Source: Dactylis glomerata
Lineage: Eukaryota > Streptophyta > Magnoliopsida > Poales > Poaceae
Length of the DNA: 64,000 nt
Direction: 5' to 3'
NCBI GenBank assembly: GCA_007115705.1
Contig: QXEO01000339.1
Coordinates: forward strand, 4,358,191 to 4,422,190
Position 1 is the first letter of the stretch. The number at the start of each line of letters is the position of its first letter. The translations under genes were made by a program, and so were the position numbers. Below, piece after piece: positions 35,413-45,613 of the stretch. The notes below the pieces were generated by a model that was given only the letters and a program-made list of their open reading frames with translations, was not told the origin of the DNA and searched no databases.

Positions 35413-36850
35413 CTCAAGCCTCTACTTCGGCCTCCAAGCCTGCACCAACACCCTCCTCTGGTTCTACAGCAAACAAGCCGGCTGCTAGTTCGGGTTCCAT
35501 CATGTCTACAGCTCGTGCTCGTGATAAAGAGTGCTATACTTGTGGAGGAAGAGGACATTATAAGAATAAGTGTCCCAACAACAAAGTCATGTTTGTCAAT
35601 GACAATGGTGAATATGAGAGTGGAGATGAAATTGATCCCTATAGTCCTGAAGACAATGGTGATGCTAGTGAGGAAGAGTTGGATGCTTATCCTACCCATG
35701 CGCCTACCATTGTAGTTACTCCACGTGCTCTTAGTGTGCAGCCTAATTCTGAATCACAGCGCTGCAATCTGTTTCAAACAAAAGCACTAGTTGGCCCAAA
35801 CAAAGCTTGCAAAGTCATCATTGATGGAGGTAGTTGCAGAAATCTTGCAAGCAAGGAGTTATGTGCCAAGCTGAATTTGACATATTTACCTCATCCTAAA
35901 CCATATTATATACAGTGGCTGAGTGATAATGGTGAGATGAAGGTAAACCATATGGTGCGTGTACATTTTGAGATAGGACCATACAAGGATTCTATTGATT
36001 TTGATGTGGTTCCTATGACTGTTTGCCACTTATTGTTGGGTCGACCATGGTTATATGATCGCCATGTGCAGCACAATGGTCGAGCTAATACATATCATTT
36101 GGAGTTCAAGGGCAAGAAAATTACCTTGCAGCCTATGTCCCCACAGCAGATTGTCAATGAATCTCGTCAAAAAATTGAGGTGAACTTGTAGGATGCACAT
36201 CATGATAAGTGCGAGAGTTTTGTAGCTGTGAGTGATGTAAATGAGCGACCAAAGAATGATATAACGAAAAGTGAGGGAGTGAATAACCTACTAATTTTAG
36301 CCACCAAAGAAGATATGAGAGAATTTAGTGAGGATCCTACAGTCATGCCTCTTGTGCTCATGTACAAGGGTGAGGTTTTAGTTTCTAACGACATGACCCC
36401 TATTTCTTTTGGTGTGTCTAATGTTTTGCAGGATTTTGGTGATGTATTTCCACTTGATTTGCTGCCTCTACCTTTACATGAGAGAGTTGATATGGAGGCA
36501 TCAAAACGTGCTGATTATGTGAAGAAACTCCATGAGAAGACTCGAGAGGCTATTGAGAAGAAAGGCCAGAAAGTTGCTGCTGCAAGGAATCAAGCAAGGA
36601 AGAAGGTTTTGTTTCAGCCTGGTAACATGGTTTGGGTGCATTTGCGCAAAGACAGGTTTCCCAAGCTGAGGAAATCCAAATTAAAACCTCGTGGTGCTGG
36701 TCCTTACAAGGTGTTAGCCAAAATAAATGATAATGCCTACTCGATTGATATACCTATTGCTGAGTTTGGTGGAGTTAGCAACAGCTTCAACGTTGCTGAC
36801 TTATTACCATATGATGGAGAAGACCTTGGAGCGTCGAGGTCGACGCCTTT

Positions 36851-36866
36851 TGAAGAGGGGGGAGAT
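36851..36866 (+). other. Polypurine tract of element N
   Basis: TTGAAGAGGGGGGAGA directly before the 3' LTR, inside the coding frame, as in CRM elements. Confidence 0.85.
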
Positions 36867-37865
36867 GATGAGGACATCCCTATACTTGCACCTTCTCCAC
36901 CAACTACTACACAAGATGTTCCAGCTGTTCAGTCCAATGAGATTAGAATTGGACCCATTACAAGAGCTCGTGCTAAGTTACTAGAACAACAGGTGAACTT
37001 GTTTCTTAATGAGCCTGATGTGTTACTTAATGAGAAGTTTATACTGCCTAAGTCATTGTCTTATTGTTTGATCAGGTACATTGGATAGGAATGCGTAGCA
37101 CGGAGCGAGGAGCCACAGCAAGAGGAACACCAGAAGATGATCGCCAATATCTGCGCGAGGGAGGAGCGGGAGGAAGGCGCGATAGAAGAGAAGGAGATCA
37201 TCAAGAAGGGCAAGTTGCAGTTCTAGGAGCCAGCGGACAGTCCGGCCCTCCACACCGGACAGTCCGGCCCTCCACAGCGGACAGTCCGGCGCTTCAACAC
37301 CGGACAGTCTGGCCTCAGGTGCGCCCGAGGCCAGACACCCTCTGTGGTGTAGCGCGCGTCACCCCAAGACAGTCCGGCCTTAGCACACAAGACAGTCCGG
37401 CCTTAGCAAGACAGTCCGGCCTTAGCACACAAGACAGTCCGGCCCGTCTCGGATCAGATCCGAACGGATGTATCTAGTTCGAGTCGAATACGTTTTCTCT
37501 CGAGTCCTGGCCGCCCCAGCCGCCCATATAAGCCCTGGGACGACCCCATAGTTAGGAAGACCACGTTAAAACTATTTTGGAGTTGTTTCTCTTTAGAACC
37601 TCTGAAATTACTTGTGATCGAGTTTATCAAGCTACAATTGAGTGTGATCTGTTGTTCCATTGGGAATTAGTGGATTGCAAACTACCATTCGTGGTCAACG
37701 GCTACGTGCGCAAGATCGTGGTGTTGTGAATATCCTACAAGGTTCGAGAGCTGTTGCATTGGCATCAGGGTTCGAGCGGGAGAGTTCATCGCTACACGGT
37801 GTTTATCTATCTACCATCATCATCATCGCCATCGCTCGCTGAGAAGATCGGGACACCCCTTATCA
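36867..37865 (+). repeat. 3' LTR of element N (999 bp)
   Basis: Mate of 32292-33291. Differences include GGATAGG against GGAGAGG, TTCTAGG against TTCCAGG, and ACCATTCG against ACCGTTCG. Carries eight CAGTCCGG-type motifs at 37235-37445. Confidence 0.93.
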
Positions 37866-37870
37866 GAATA
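37866..37870 (+). repeat. Target-site duplication GAATA (right)
   Basis: Follows the 3' LTR end CCTTATCA of element N. Confidence 0.9.
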
Positions 37871-40126
37871 TGATCTTGATCAAGATGTTGTTTAGATAAC
37901 ATTGATGACTAGGTATGATTATGAGATTTACTATGGTAGAAGGAAACATTACTAAAAGAAATAGTTTTATTCCTATAGTAGAATTTACTCAAATTACTCA
38001 GGTGTAATTTGAATACTATGAACTTAAGCTCATAAGAGTAAGATGGTATGATATTGGGTGATGATCAGGATTAATTATGATGGTGATGGATAGGTGTATG
38101 ATCATAAGATTCAATTTTGTAGATGGAATTATATTGAAAGGAATTATAGAATTTAATCTATAATGGACTTACTCAAATTCTCATATTAGAATTTGAATAA
38201 TTGATGAAGTGGTTCAATAAAATATGAGAGTGATGATGTTGGATATCTTGCAGTAAAACAAAGTCACTGCAATTGGAATCACTCTAAAATAAGTTATAAA
38301 ATTTGGATTATCACCAAAATAGTGATTTGGACAAATTTGAATGCACAAGGTGTGTGCACGTATCAAATTTGATATTTCTTGATCCTATGATGTTCTACAT
38401 GATCAGAGGATTCCATAGACTACAAATTTGTAGCAATTGGATCTACAGAACAAAAGTTATGAATTAAACAAGTTAACAGAAGGTCAGATTCCAATTTGAA
38501 AATAGTTTCAAATTGAACCCATAAAATATGAATTATTATTGTACTATTGGATTCTAGATGTTCTAAGGATTCCAACGGTATATTATTTGCAATTTTTGGA
38601 GTAACAGAATGAAAGTTATGAATTTTTCCAAGATTTGAATAAAATCTGGTTTCAAAATTCTAATTCGAATCTGGTTTTAACAAAGATCTGCCACGTGCTC
38701 TGTTCTGATTGGCCCATACCCCTTCAGGCGGATCGGCGTTGTGGGCCGTTAGATTAAAAAGGATCTGGGCGGTCCAGATCAGATCATACCGTTTCAATTA
38801 AGTGGTCTGTTATGGAGCACTGGATCCAGATCTAACGGTGCAAAAGAAAGGAGAGGGGAGAGGCTCACCTCGGCTAGGTTTCCGGCGAGCCGGCGGTGAG
38901 TTTGCGCAATGGATAAGGTCGCCCGCGACATTCTGGCGCTTCCCGGTGACTGGGGAGTTGCAGACGGTGCTCAGAGGACTTCGGCGAGCTCGGGAGCGTG
39001 GTCGAAGAGGTCGATAGTGTCCAGGAGCGAGGCGGAGAGGCGACTGGAGTGGTCGCAGCGGCTGGAACTTCGGGGGATGGTCACTGGCATCGAGTATCTA
39101 CGAGATAGGACAAGAGGAGGGAATCATCCTGTGCGCAAGGAAGAGGGAGGTCGAGTGGTACCAAAAACAGGCTGCAGGGTTACCTCTTTCCGTCGGAATT
39201 GAATGAGGATGGCCGCGGACTCTCTGCTCTCCGACGAGCAATTTCATAGAGACGAAGGCGTCTCCGGTTCTGGATCCAGAGAGAAATGAGAGAGGGGAGG
39301 AAGGGCATGCTTAAGGCTAGGTTTGATGACCAATTAATGTGCGGAGTGAGTGAATTTGGGGAGTAACTCGTCGGCCGTTTCTGTTTACAGAGAGAGAGGG
39401 AGAGAAATTAGGGGGATGATGGATCTGACAGGTGGGGTCCACCTATCGGTGGAGAGAGAGAGAGGGGACGCTGAGGAGGGGGCTGGGCCAGATCGGGTGC
39501 AGCTCGGCTTGGGCCCCGGGGTTGGCCCAGTCGGGCAGTTTTCTCTTTTTTTTATTTTTTTCCTAATTTTCTATTTTATGATTTGTTTCATAACTCTATC
39601 ATTTGAGCCCCAAAATGCATTCAAACAAATTTCTAAATTTTTGAAAAATTCAACAATACATTTTAAAACAGTAATGGGACATTTTTCATGGACAAAATCA
39701 TTTTCATGAAGATCTTTTTAAAATTGGCCAACATGCTTTATTTGCATAAAGCAATATGTTGGATTAGGATTTGAAAGTAATCCTTTTCAAAATAAGAGGA
39801 TAACACTTTATAAAATATTATTTACAAATTGTTTTCAAACCACATTTTGCAATGCAAACCTTTGAGACAATAGAATCATTTTACGAGGTATCCTTTGCAA
39901 GTAGCTTGCATAGGTTTGAATAAAAGGAAGGAAAATAGTATTTTGATACTTGATCTTTCTCAAAGAAGTTCTTCAAGAAAATAATAGAAAGTTTAAAATA
40001 GTTTTCTAATAAAGCTTTCAAATAGACTCAAAAGTTTTAAATTCCTGTGAATTTCCAGTCATCTCAAGCAAAACAAAGCCAAAAAAAAATTTCCCCCAAA
40101 ATTTGATAAAATCTTGGGATGTTACA
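37871..40126. other. Right part of the solo LTR, non-coding
   Basis: Continuation of the solo-LTR-like insertion after the nested CRM element. An AT-rich part is followed by a GC-richer part at about 38690-39560 with AG-rich runs. I see no coding frame with domain support. Confidence 0.6.
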
Positions 40127-40131
40127 CACAC
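40127..40131 (+). repeat. Target-site duplication CACAC (right)
   Basis: Second copy; joining across it restores the coding frame of the interrupted antisense-gene exon. Confidence 0.8.
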
Positions 40132-40796
40132 GATGTCTGCTGCTGCTGGAGGTACATACTCATCTTGTCCTCTTCTTCTACTGCTGGTGCTTTCTTGCAC
40201 TTGCTGATATTTTCGTTTCCTGCTATTTTTCTGTCCCTTTGTTGTACAGAATGTACTAAGGTGTCTTTTCGACTCTACAACTGGATGACGATCCTGTTAT
40301 GGCCACAGTTAGCTTACTCGAAGCAAACTAGATATCTGTCCAGGAGATCTTTGAGTTGGTGAACCGCGTTCTTACGTGGATGTTCATCGGGTTGTGGCCC
40401 AAGCAAAAGGCGGAAGTTCCGAACAATGATTTGAAGAAACTCGCCGAAGCCTTCGATACTACTGACGACCCCGTCCTCCAGCTGAAGGGGCTTTCTTTGA
40501 AGCGAGGTGCTGAGGGTGCTATGGCACTTTCCTATGCACATAGTGCAGATTTCGATTAGGAAAAGGTTAGCTCTCCTCATGGCCGTACCCGCTCAGAGCT
40601 AAAGGCCTTCTTCGAGAAGGCGAAGAAGTTGGCGCCGGCCATAGTGTTGATTATTTCTCCTTCAGCGGCTTCTGCGGCTTCTTTTATGCCAACTTCCTCG
40701 ACTCTAGCGACGGCTGATCCCGCGCCTCCTTCAACTGCTGGCGCTGATTTTGACATGCCTTCCTCTGCCACAGAGCAAAATGCTGAGGTGGCGTAG

Positions 40797-40976
40797 ATTC
40801 GGCCTCTTATTGTAATTTTCCATTTCTGCTTTTGATGTAAAAACCTTTAGTCGTGTGCAACCCGAGAACTTTAGTCAAAGGGTTTATATCTATGTAAATA
40901 TGCTTCCTTTCTATGATATATCATGTTAGCTTCTGAAATGCTTCTCCTTTCTTTTGGCTTCCAGTCTATACGTGAT
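40797..40976. other. Non-coding stretch inside the antisense gene region
   Basis: A T-rich stretch after the stop codon, ending in a plausible splice acceptor (TTTGGCTTCCAG) at about 40966-40977. It could be an intron whose upstream exon gained a stop, or a 3' untranslated region. Confidence 0.4.
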
Positions 40977-41897
40977 GGTGAACCTTCAAGTCGCAATCAG
41001 GCCCCGTCTTCTGCCGGTGCTTTTGATTCTAAAGTTTCGTCGCCTCCTCGCTGTTGCTGCCAATGCGCTGAATATTTTTCAAGGATTTCGGATCTTCAGA
41101 ACCGCTTAACTTTAGGCAAACGCCAAGCACAGATGACAATAGACAAAGCTAGCAAATCTTGTGGTTTGATGAAGCAGATATCTATTCTTGATGATAAGGT
41201 GTCTAGTCTGGTGGCGAAGGTTGTGCATCATGAAGAATGCGACTCTTTTGTCATTGGCATTATCGAGTCTGCTTGCGAGATGTTACGATGTAAGATTCCT
41301 TGCGACTTTGCTTTTTTCCTTTTGTTCCATTGCTGCTTTGTGATGTCCTTTGTCATCTTAGGTACTTGTTTGGATTTTGCTGCTGAGGCTCGCCGGGTTG
41401 CCGAGCAAAATGCGGCTCTGGAAGAAACGTCAGAGGGTATTGATAGTTTGTGGTCTGATCCTCGACGCTGCCGTGCTATCGTATTGCTCCAGGACCGCGC
41501 CCAACATATCGAAGAGTCAGTTGATGGTTGCTGAAGAGCTCTCATAACCATGCACTCTGTCATGCTTCCTCGCAATCCTCTGCCTGGAAGTTTTCCGCTG
41601 CTACTCGACGCTTTTAGATCCAGTCAGCGTATTCATCGGCTGATAGAACTGAACTTAGTGGCAGGTGCCAATTTTGCTCTTGGGTGGATGCGTAAGTGGC
41701 ACCCAAGACTCAATTATAGTTTTATGTCGCTGAGCTATCCCTCAGGTGGAGCTAGTCTGCGAGTACATCTGGAGAATACCTTGCAGCCTACTCGAAGGAT
41801 TATAGCTAGGCTGTTGCGGGAGGATGCCGCATTTTTCCGCGAGTATCATTATTTAGATCCTTTAGGTGTAGACGATTCTGATAACCCGATGATGTAA
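40977..41897 (+). pseudogene. Second coding block of the Tat antisense region
   Basis: Starts after a splice acceptor and is open, apart from an inferred intron of about 75-90 bp (donor GTAAGATT near 41290, acceptor CATCTTAG near 41362), to a TGA at about 41532. After that the C-terminal part is open from about 41550 to a TAA at 41895-41897. The last part contains LVAGANFALGWMRKWHP and EYHYLDPLG, motifs of the kind found at the C-terminus of grass proteins with an N-terminal Transposase_28 region. It is therefore probably the end of the same antisense gene, or a second antisense gene. Nothing indicates enzymatic activity. Confidence 0.5.
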
Positions 41898-42212
41898 TAC
41901 TCGTGTATATGTGGAACACGAGAGTTTCTTATTTCGCGACTATATGTCTGAAATTTGTACTCAAAGCATTTTGTATTATTCGTGCGTTTGCCGCATTTTT
42001 CTTTTGAGAGACTCGTAAACTCGAATATGAGGAATGTTTTGTCTTTATTATACTTGTAATGTAAGATACATGGGGTGACCCAAGAGATCCGGCCTATGAC
42101 CTGTGTTCTGGATCTAGAGGGCATTGCCCTGGGATAACTTGTGGCTTTTACAGCCTTATTCTTCTACTCTACTTTGTTGTTCTTGATACTTATGCCGTCG
42201 TGGCCTCCTCTT
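41898..42212. other. Tat internal sequence after the antisense gene
   Basis: About 315 bp of AT-rich non-coding sequence with possible polyadenylation context (TTGTAATGTAAG at about 42055). It ends at the insertion point of the CRM element. Confidence 0.4.
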
Positions 42213-43105
42213 TGATGAGGACATCCCTACTATTCTTCCATCTCCACTTCGTGATGATGACAAGCAAGTTGCTGCAAAGAAGAAGTCCAATGATGAAATC
42301 AGAATTGGACCTATCACAAGAGCTTGTGCAAAGTTAATAGAACAACAGGTGAATTTGCTCCTAATAGAATCTGATTATTTTGTTAATGAGAATTGTTTAC
42401 TGCCTAAGTCTTTGTGTGTTTGCATACTCAGGTTCATGGGAGAAGAAGGCATAGCACGAGGGAGCGAGGAGTTGAAGCAGCTGGAGCAAGACGTGATGAT
42501 CATGCCCATGGACGCGAGGGAGGAGAGGGAGGCCGGCGACCTGCATGAGGAGGAGGAGGACATCACACAGGAGGCTGCATATGGCGCACCACCAAGTGTT
42601 TGTGCGCCATACACCTAAGGCCTGCGCGCCTAGTTGGCTGCACCCAACCATTGGGTCAGTTTGTATCACATAAGGTTGAGTCGAACCACGTTAGAGGACC
42701 AGGTCAGGTCGGCTGCCCTTTGGCCAGCCGCACCCCCCATATAATAAGTGCCTATGCGCCATAGAAGAGGTTAGACCACGTTTAAAACAAAACCCTAGTT
42801 CTTGAGACTACTCTAAGCATTCATCTTGAATTCTTGTCTCCAATTCGTTTCGATCTGGAGATTACATACTGCAATTTAAGTGTGATCTCCTGTTCCATTG
42901 GGAATTAGTGAATTGCAATTATACCGTTTCGTGGTCGACGGCTACGTTGCGCAAGTGTGTGAAGTCGTGAATATCCGAAGGGTAGAGAGCTGTTGCATTG
43001 GCATCAGGGATCTAGCGAGGAGAGATCATCGGCGACACCAAGTTATCTATCATCATCATCATCACTACCGCAAGCTTACTGAGAAGATCGGGCCACCCCA
43101 TATCA
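42213..43105 (+). repeat. 5' LTR of element E (893 bp)
   Basis: TGATGAGGAC to CCCATATCA. TATAATAA at 42740-42747 is the likely promoter box. The first ~300 bp still encode the integrase tail (GPITRACAKLIEQQ). Confidence 0.9.
42580..42611 (+). repeat. Perfect 10-bp inverted repeat in the E LTR
   Basis: TATGGCGCAC and GTGCGCCATA are separated by 12 bases. The same hairpin occurs in the 3' LTR near 57682-57713. Role unknown. Confidence 0.75.
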
Positions 43106-43108
43106 TCT

Positions 43109-43118
43109 TGGTATCAGA
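43109..43118 (+). other. Primer binding site of element E
   Basis: TGGTATCAGA, then TTTCC instead of GCC, so a slightly decayed tRNA-iMet site. Confidence 0.75.
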
Positions 43119-43902
43119 TTTCCAGTGTTTCCTCGGTAAGCATCCACCAGATCATCCGTAGATTAGTTGTGTTTTTTTTCGTCCTATCCAGAAAAAGCCA
43201 AAAAAAAAATTAGGGTTCATAGTATTGCCATAGCCTAGATTGCATCGTAGATTGGTTTTAGTTGCTGGTCATTTTTCCTTCTTTGATCCGATCTGTTTCT
43301 TGTTCCGTAGGAGTCTAGGTTCTAGTCGGTTTTAGGTTTTGGGTCGGAGTTGTGTTTTTCCACCGAGTCCACTTTCATCTCGAGTTGTTTCCGCCGCCTT
43401 TGTTCTGATCCGAGTCGGCAGATAAACCCTAATCCGAATTTCCTTGTGAATCTCTGCCGTGGTACGAGTTCACGTCGTTGCTAAGAGTCCAGCCGCGGCA
43501 CGCTTTCCGTGAGTTCTCCTGCCGTGGTACAAATCCGAGTCCTTTTCGTTTGTTTTTCCAAACCGAGTCCACATAGTGTCCTTTTCCTTTTCCGTTTGAC
43601 AAACATAGCCACAGCCTTTCTACTATACCATTGTGTAGGAGCTTACCTATATGAGACTAGCATATTTTTGTTGCTCCACGGGCTGCTCTGTTTAGGGTTT
43701 TCGAGTGCATTTTTTTCTGCCATGCTACAGTACTCCGTGGATTTGTTTTATAACGAGAGTCAAAAAAACAAAACAAAAAAACAAAAAGAGAAAAGAGAGA
43801 AGAATCAAAAACAGAAAAGTGAGAAGCGGAGTTTCACTTCATTCAGAGGCCGAAGCATATATCTCATTTTGTGCACTAGTAGATTGAGCAATTTTGTGCC
43901 TG
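43119..43902 (+). other. Leader of element E, first part
   Basis: Untranslated, homologous to the element N leader. Continues at 52302-52667 after the Athila-like insertion. A polyA/GA-rich run at about 43763-43830 matches one at 33830-33880 in N. Confidence 0.7.
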
Positions 43903-43907
43903 TTTAC
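43903..43907 (+). repeat. Target-site duplication TTTAC (left)
   Basis: Precedes TGATACGTC; matched at 52297-52301. Confidence 0.92.
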
Positions 43908-45473
43908 TGATACGTCTCCAACGTATCCATAATTTTTGATGCTCCATGCTTGTTTTTATACCATTTGCCTATTGTTTCGTTACACTTCGTGGCACTTTTA
44001 TGCATTTTCCGGAACTAACCTATTAACAAGTGCCACAATGCCAGTTCCCGGTTTTCTACTGTTTTTGTGTTTCAGAAGTGATACACAGGAAATATTCTCG
44101 GAATTGGACGAAACCACATCCTGAAGTCTTATTTTACCCGGAAGCTTCCAGAGATCCGAAGAGGAGTAGGAGGTGGGCCACAGGTAACCCACATGCAGGG
44201 GTGGCGCGGCCAGGCCCCTGGCCGCGCTAGCCATGTGTGAGGGCGCCTGGTCCCACCCCTGACATCGCCCCTTCGCCTATAAGAAGCCTCGGGACAGAAA
44301 ACCCAAGAGGAGTCGGCAATTTTCCAGAAAGAGTTCCGCAGTTCCGCCGCCGCCACCGACGAATTTCAGGGGACAGAAGTCTCTGTTCCGGCACCCTGCC
44401 GGGATGGGGAAGTTCCCCCGGAGCCATCTCCATCGATCTCCATCGCCGTCTTCGCCGTCTCCATCAACCTCACCGCCATCTCCATCAACCTTGCTATCTC
44501 CTATGGTGAGGAGGGAGTAGTTCATCCCCCGGGCTAAGGGCTCTACCGGTAGCTATGTGGTTCACCTCTCTCTCCCATGATGTGATCTTTATGTGATCGT
44601 GAGCTTTGTATCATGTTGAACAAGTAGATGTTATTATTCAGATATTATGCTACTCCTATGCTTAATTATTATAGTGTACTCTAGTGATGTTATTAAAGTA
44701 ATCTATTCCTCCTGCCATGGTGTAACGGTGACAGTGCGTGCATCGTGGTGGTACTTGGTTTAGGCTATGATTGTGATCTCTTGTGGATTATGAGAATAAT
44801 TATTACTATGATAGTATTGAGTGATCTATTCCTCCTTTCATGGTGTAATGTTGACAGTGTGTGCACCGTGTTAGTACTTGGTCTAACTTGCAATGATTTC
44901 TATCTTGAATTGTGCTTTGATTTGGATATCTCTATGAGTGGTGTTTGTCAAGTACTTGATGAACTTTAAGGGGTGCTTCTACAGCCACTACACAATGATT
45001 AGTGTTATTCAATAGGAGAGTAATTCAGAGTACCATAGTGGAGAGAAGTTGTTTATTTGTTCATTCATGTTATATTGTTGGGAGTGTGTTCACTAGTGAA
45101 AGTATGATCCCTAGGCCTTGTTTCCAAGCTTTGCACACCGTTTACTTGCTATTTTGTTACTTGTTTGCTTGCAGCGATATTTATTTCACATCACATTTGC
45201 TACTTATAATCATCTATACCACTTGTATTTCACTATCTCTTCGCCGAACTAGTGCACCTATACATCTGACAAGTGTATTGGGTGTGTTGGGGACACAAGA
45301 GACTTTCTGTATCGTAATTGCAGGGTTGTTTGAGAGGGATAGCTTTGACCACTTCCTCCCTGAGTTCGCTAAACCTTGGGTGATCCACTTAAGGGAAACT
45401 TGCTGCTGCTCTACAAACCTCTGCACTTGGAGGCCCAACAAGTGTCTACAAGAATAGAAGTGCGTAGACATCA
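43908..45473 (+). repeat. 5' LTR of the Athila-like element (1566 bp)
   Basis: TGATACGTC to AGACATCA. TATAAG at 44278-44283 with a GC-rich leader after it is the likely promoter. Frames inside it are not coding. Confidence 0.93.
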
Positions 45474-45483
45474 AGCTCTTTTC

Positions 45484-45501
45484 TGGCGCCGTTGCCGGGG
45501 A
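45484..45501 (+). other. Primer binding site (tRNA-Asp type)
   Basis: TGGCGCCGTTGCCGGGGA, ten bases after the 5' LTR, the site typical of Athila-lineage elements. Confidence 0.9.
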
Positions 45502-45613
45502 GGTAAGGTAAAAGGTATTCGCATCCTCCTGTGTGAGTGCTCAAAGTTATTTCCTTTAGATTCTGCAATTACATCTTTTTGTTTCTTGTTTTTATTTTCA
45601 CTAGTTAGGCTTA

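Larger units (their letters stand above)
34314..37088 (+). pseudogene. Gag-protease fused to integrase C-terminus (element N)
   Basis: One frame of 925 codons from ATG 34314. It contains a chromovirus gag, a CCHC knuckle CYTCGGRGHYKNKC (about residue 406), a protease-like IIDGGSCRN (about 506) and then, after GDVFP at about 36450, the integrase C-terminal region (LDLLPLPLHERV, PGNMVWVHLRKDRF) that runs through the polypurine tract into the 3' LTR (GPITRARAKLLEQQV). Compared with element E, about 2.2 kb (E positions about 54710-56897) is missing, with two to three shared bases at the join, and the frame is kept. Two in-frame stops exist (34581-34583, 36189-36191), and the frame ends at a TAG in the LTR (37086-37088) that is GAG in the 5' LTR. 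It could not make RT; movement would need helper proteins. Confidence 0.85.
32292..37865 (+). mobile_element. CRM-type Gypsy deletion derivative (element N), 5574 bp
   Basis: Has both LTRs (1000 and 999 bp), a tRNA-iMet primer site, leader, gag, protease, integrase C-terminus, polypurine tract and a GAATA duplication on each side. Reverse transcriptase, RNase H and the integrase core are missing: sequence jumps at about 36450 from the start of the RT region straight to the integrase C-terminal region. I count about nine substitutions between the LTRs, so it is the youngest datable insertion here. LTR start TGATGAGGACATCC, primer type and pol running into the 3' LTR are features of the CRM (centromeric chromovirus) lineage. 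Confidence 0.9.
29792..40126 (-). mobile_element. Solo-LTR-like insertion (4756 bp without its nested element)
   Basis: Plus-strand ends are TGTAGCGCCC and GGATGTTACA, so the minus-strand form is TGTAACATCC to GGGCGCTACA, a typical grass Gypsy LTR outline. It is flanked by the 5-bp duplication CACAC (29787-29791 and 40127-40131) in a coding exon of the Tat antisense gene. After removing the nested CRM element and one GAATA copy, 4756 bp remain with no coding domain and no second copy of either terminus. The likeliest reading is one very long solo LTR, comparable in size to LARD/Sukkula-type LTRs of Triticeae. A non-coding non-autonomous element is the alternative. Confidence 0.65.
27731..40796 (+). 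pseudogene. Tat antisense gene (Transposase_28-like), multi-exon, degenerate
   Basis: A gene antisense to its retrotransposon. The N-terminal exon (ATG 27731; an in-frame ATG also at 27710) carries a region like Pfam Transposase_28 (LHQLTPNSILHIACF, ESFLGIEPHFRLW). Introns are inferred from splice consensus and frame: 28646-28743 (AAG/GTATGT to TTTGTAG), 29052-29132, about 29359-29426 (acceptor AG lost), 29499-29586, and 40152-40249. The middle exon, with an Ala/Glu-rich coiled-coil-like run, is split at 29791/40127 by the solo LTR; its frame resumes across the CACAC duplication. The last exon has WPKQKAEV, QLKGLSLKRGAEGA and a stop at 40794-40796. In-frame stops occur at 28448-28450 (TGA), 28969-28971, 29209-29211, and two TAG in the last exon (about 40330 and 40557). 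The function of such proteins is unknown. Exon ends are my reading, not confirmed. Confidence 0.65.
26139..42212 (-). mobile_element. Tat-lineage Gypsy element 2, 3' half with nested insertions
   Basis: On the minus strand the 3' LTR is 26139-26473. Upstream in element orientation come the subrepeat spacer (26474-27600) and an antisense gene on the plus strand (27731-41897). The gag-pol part would lie further right but is not reached: a CRM element interrupts at 42213, and later insertions fill the rest of the window. A solo LTR splits the antisense gene at 29792-40126. The antisense gene with a Transposase_28-like start is the hallmark that places it with Tat-type Gypsy elements carrying extra ORFs. 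Pol evidence is missing, so the lineage is inferred. Confidence 0.75.

Noticed and set aside
29792..40126. Complete retrotransposon with two LTRs
   Set aside because: No terminal segment is repeated at the other end and no gag or pol remains after removing the nested CRM element.
43908..45473. Open frames of 60-150 codons in the Athila-like LTRs
   Set aside because: They lie in LTR regulatory sequence, are duplicated in the other LTR, and have no domain.
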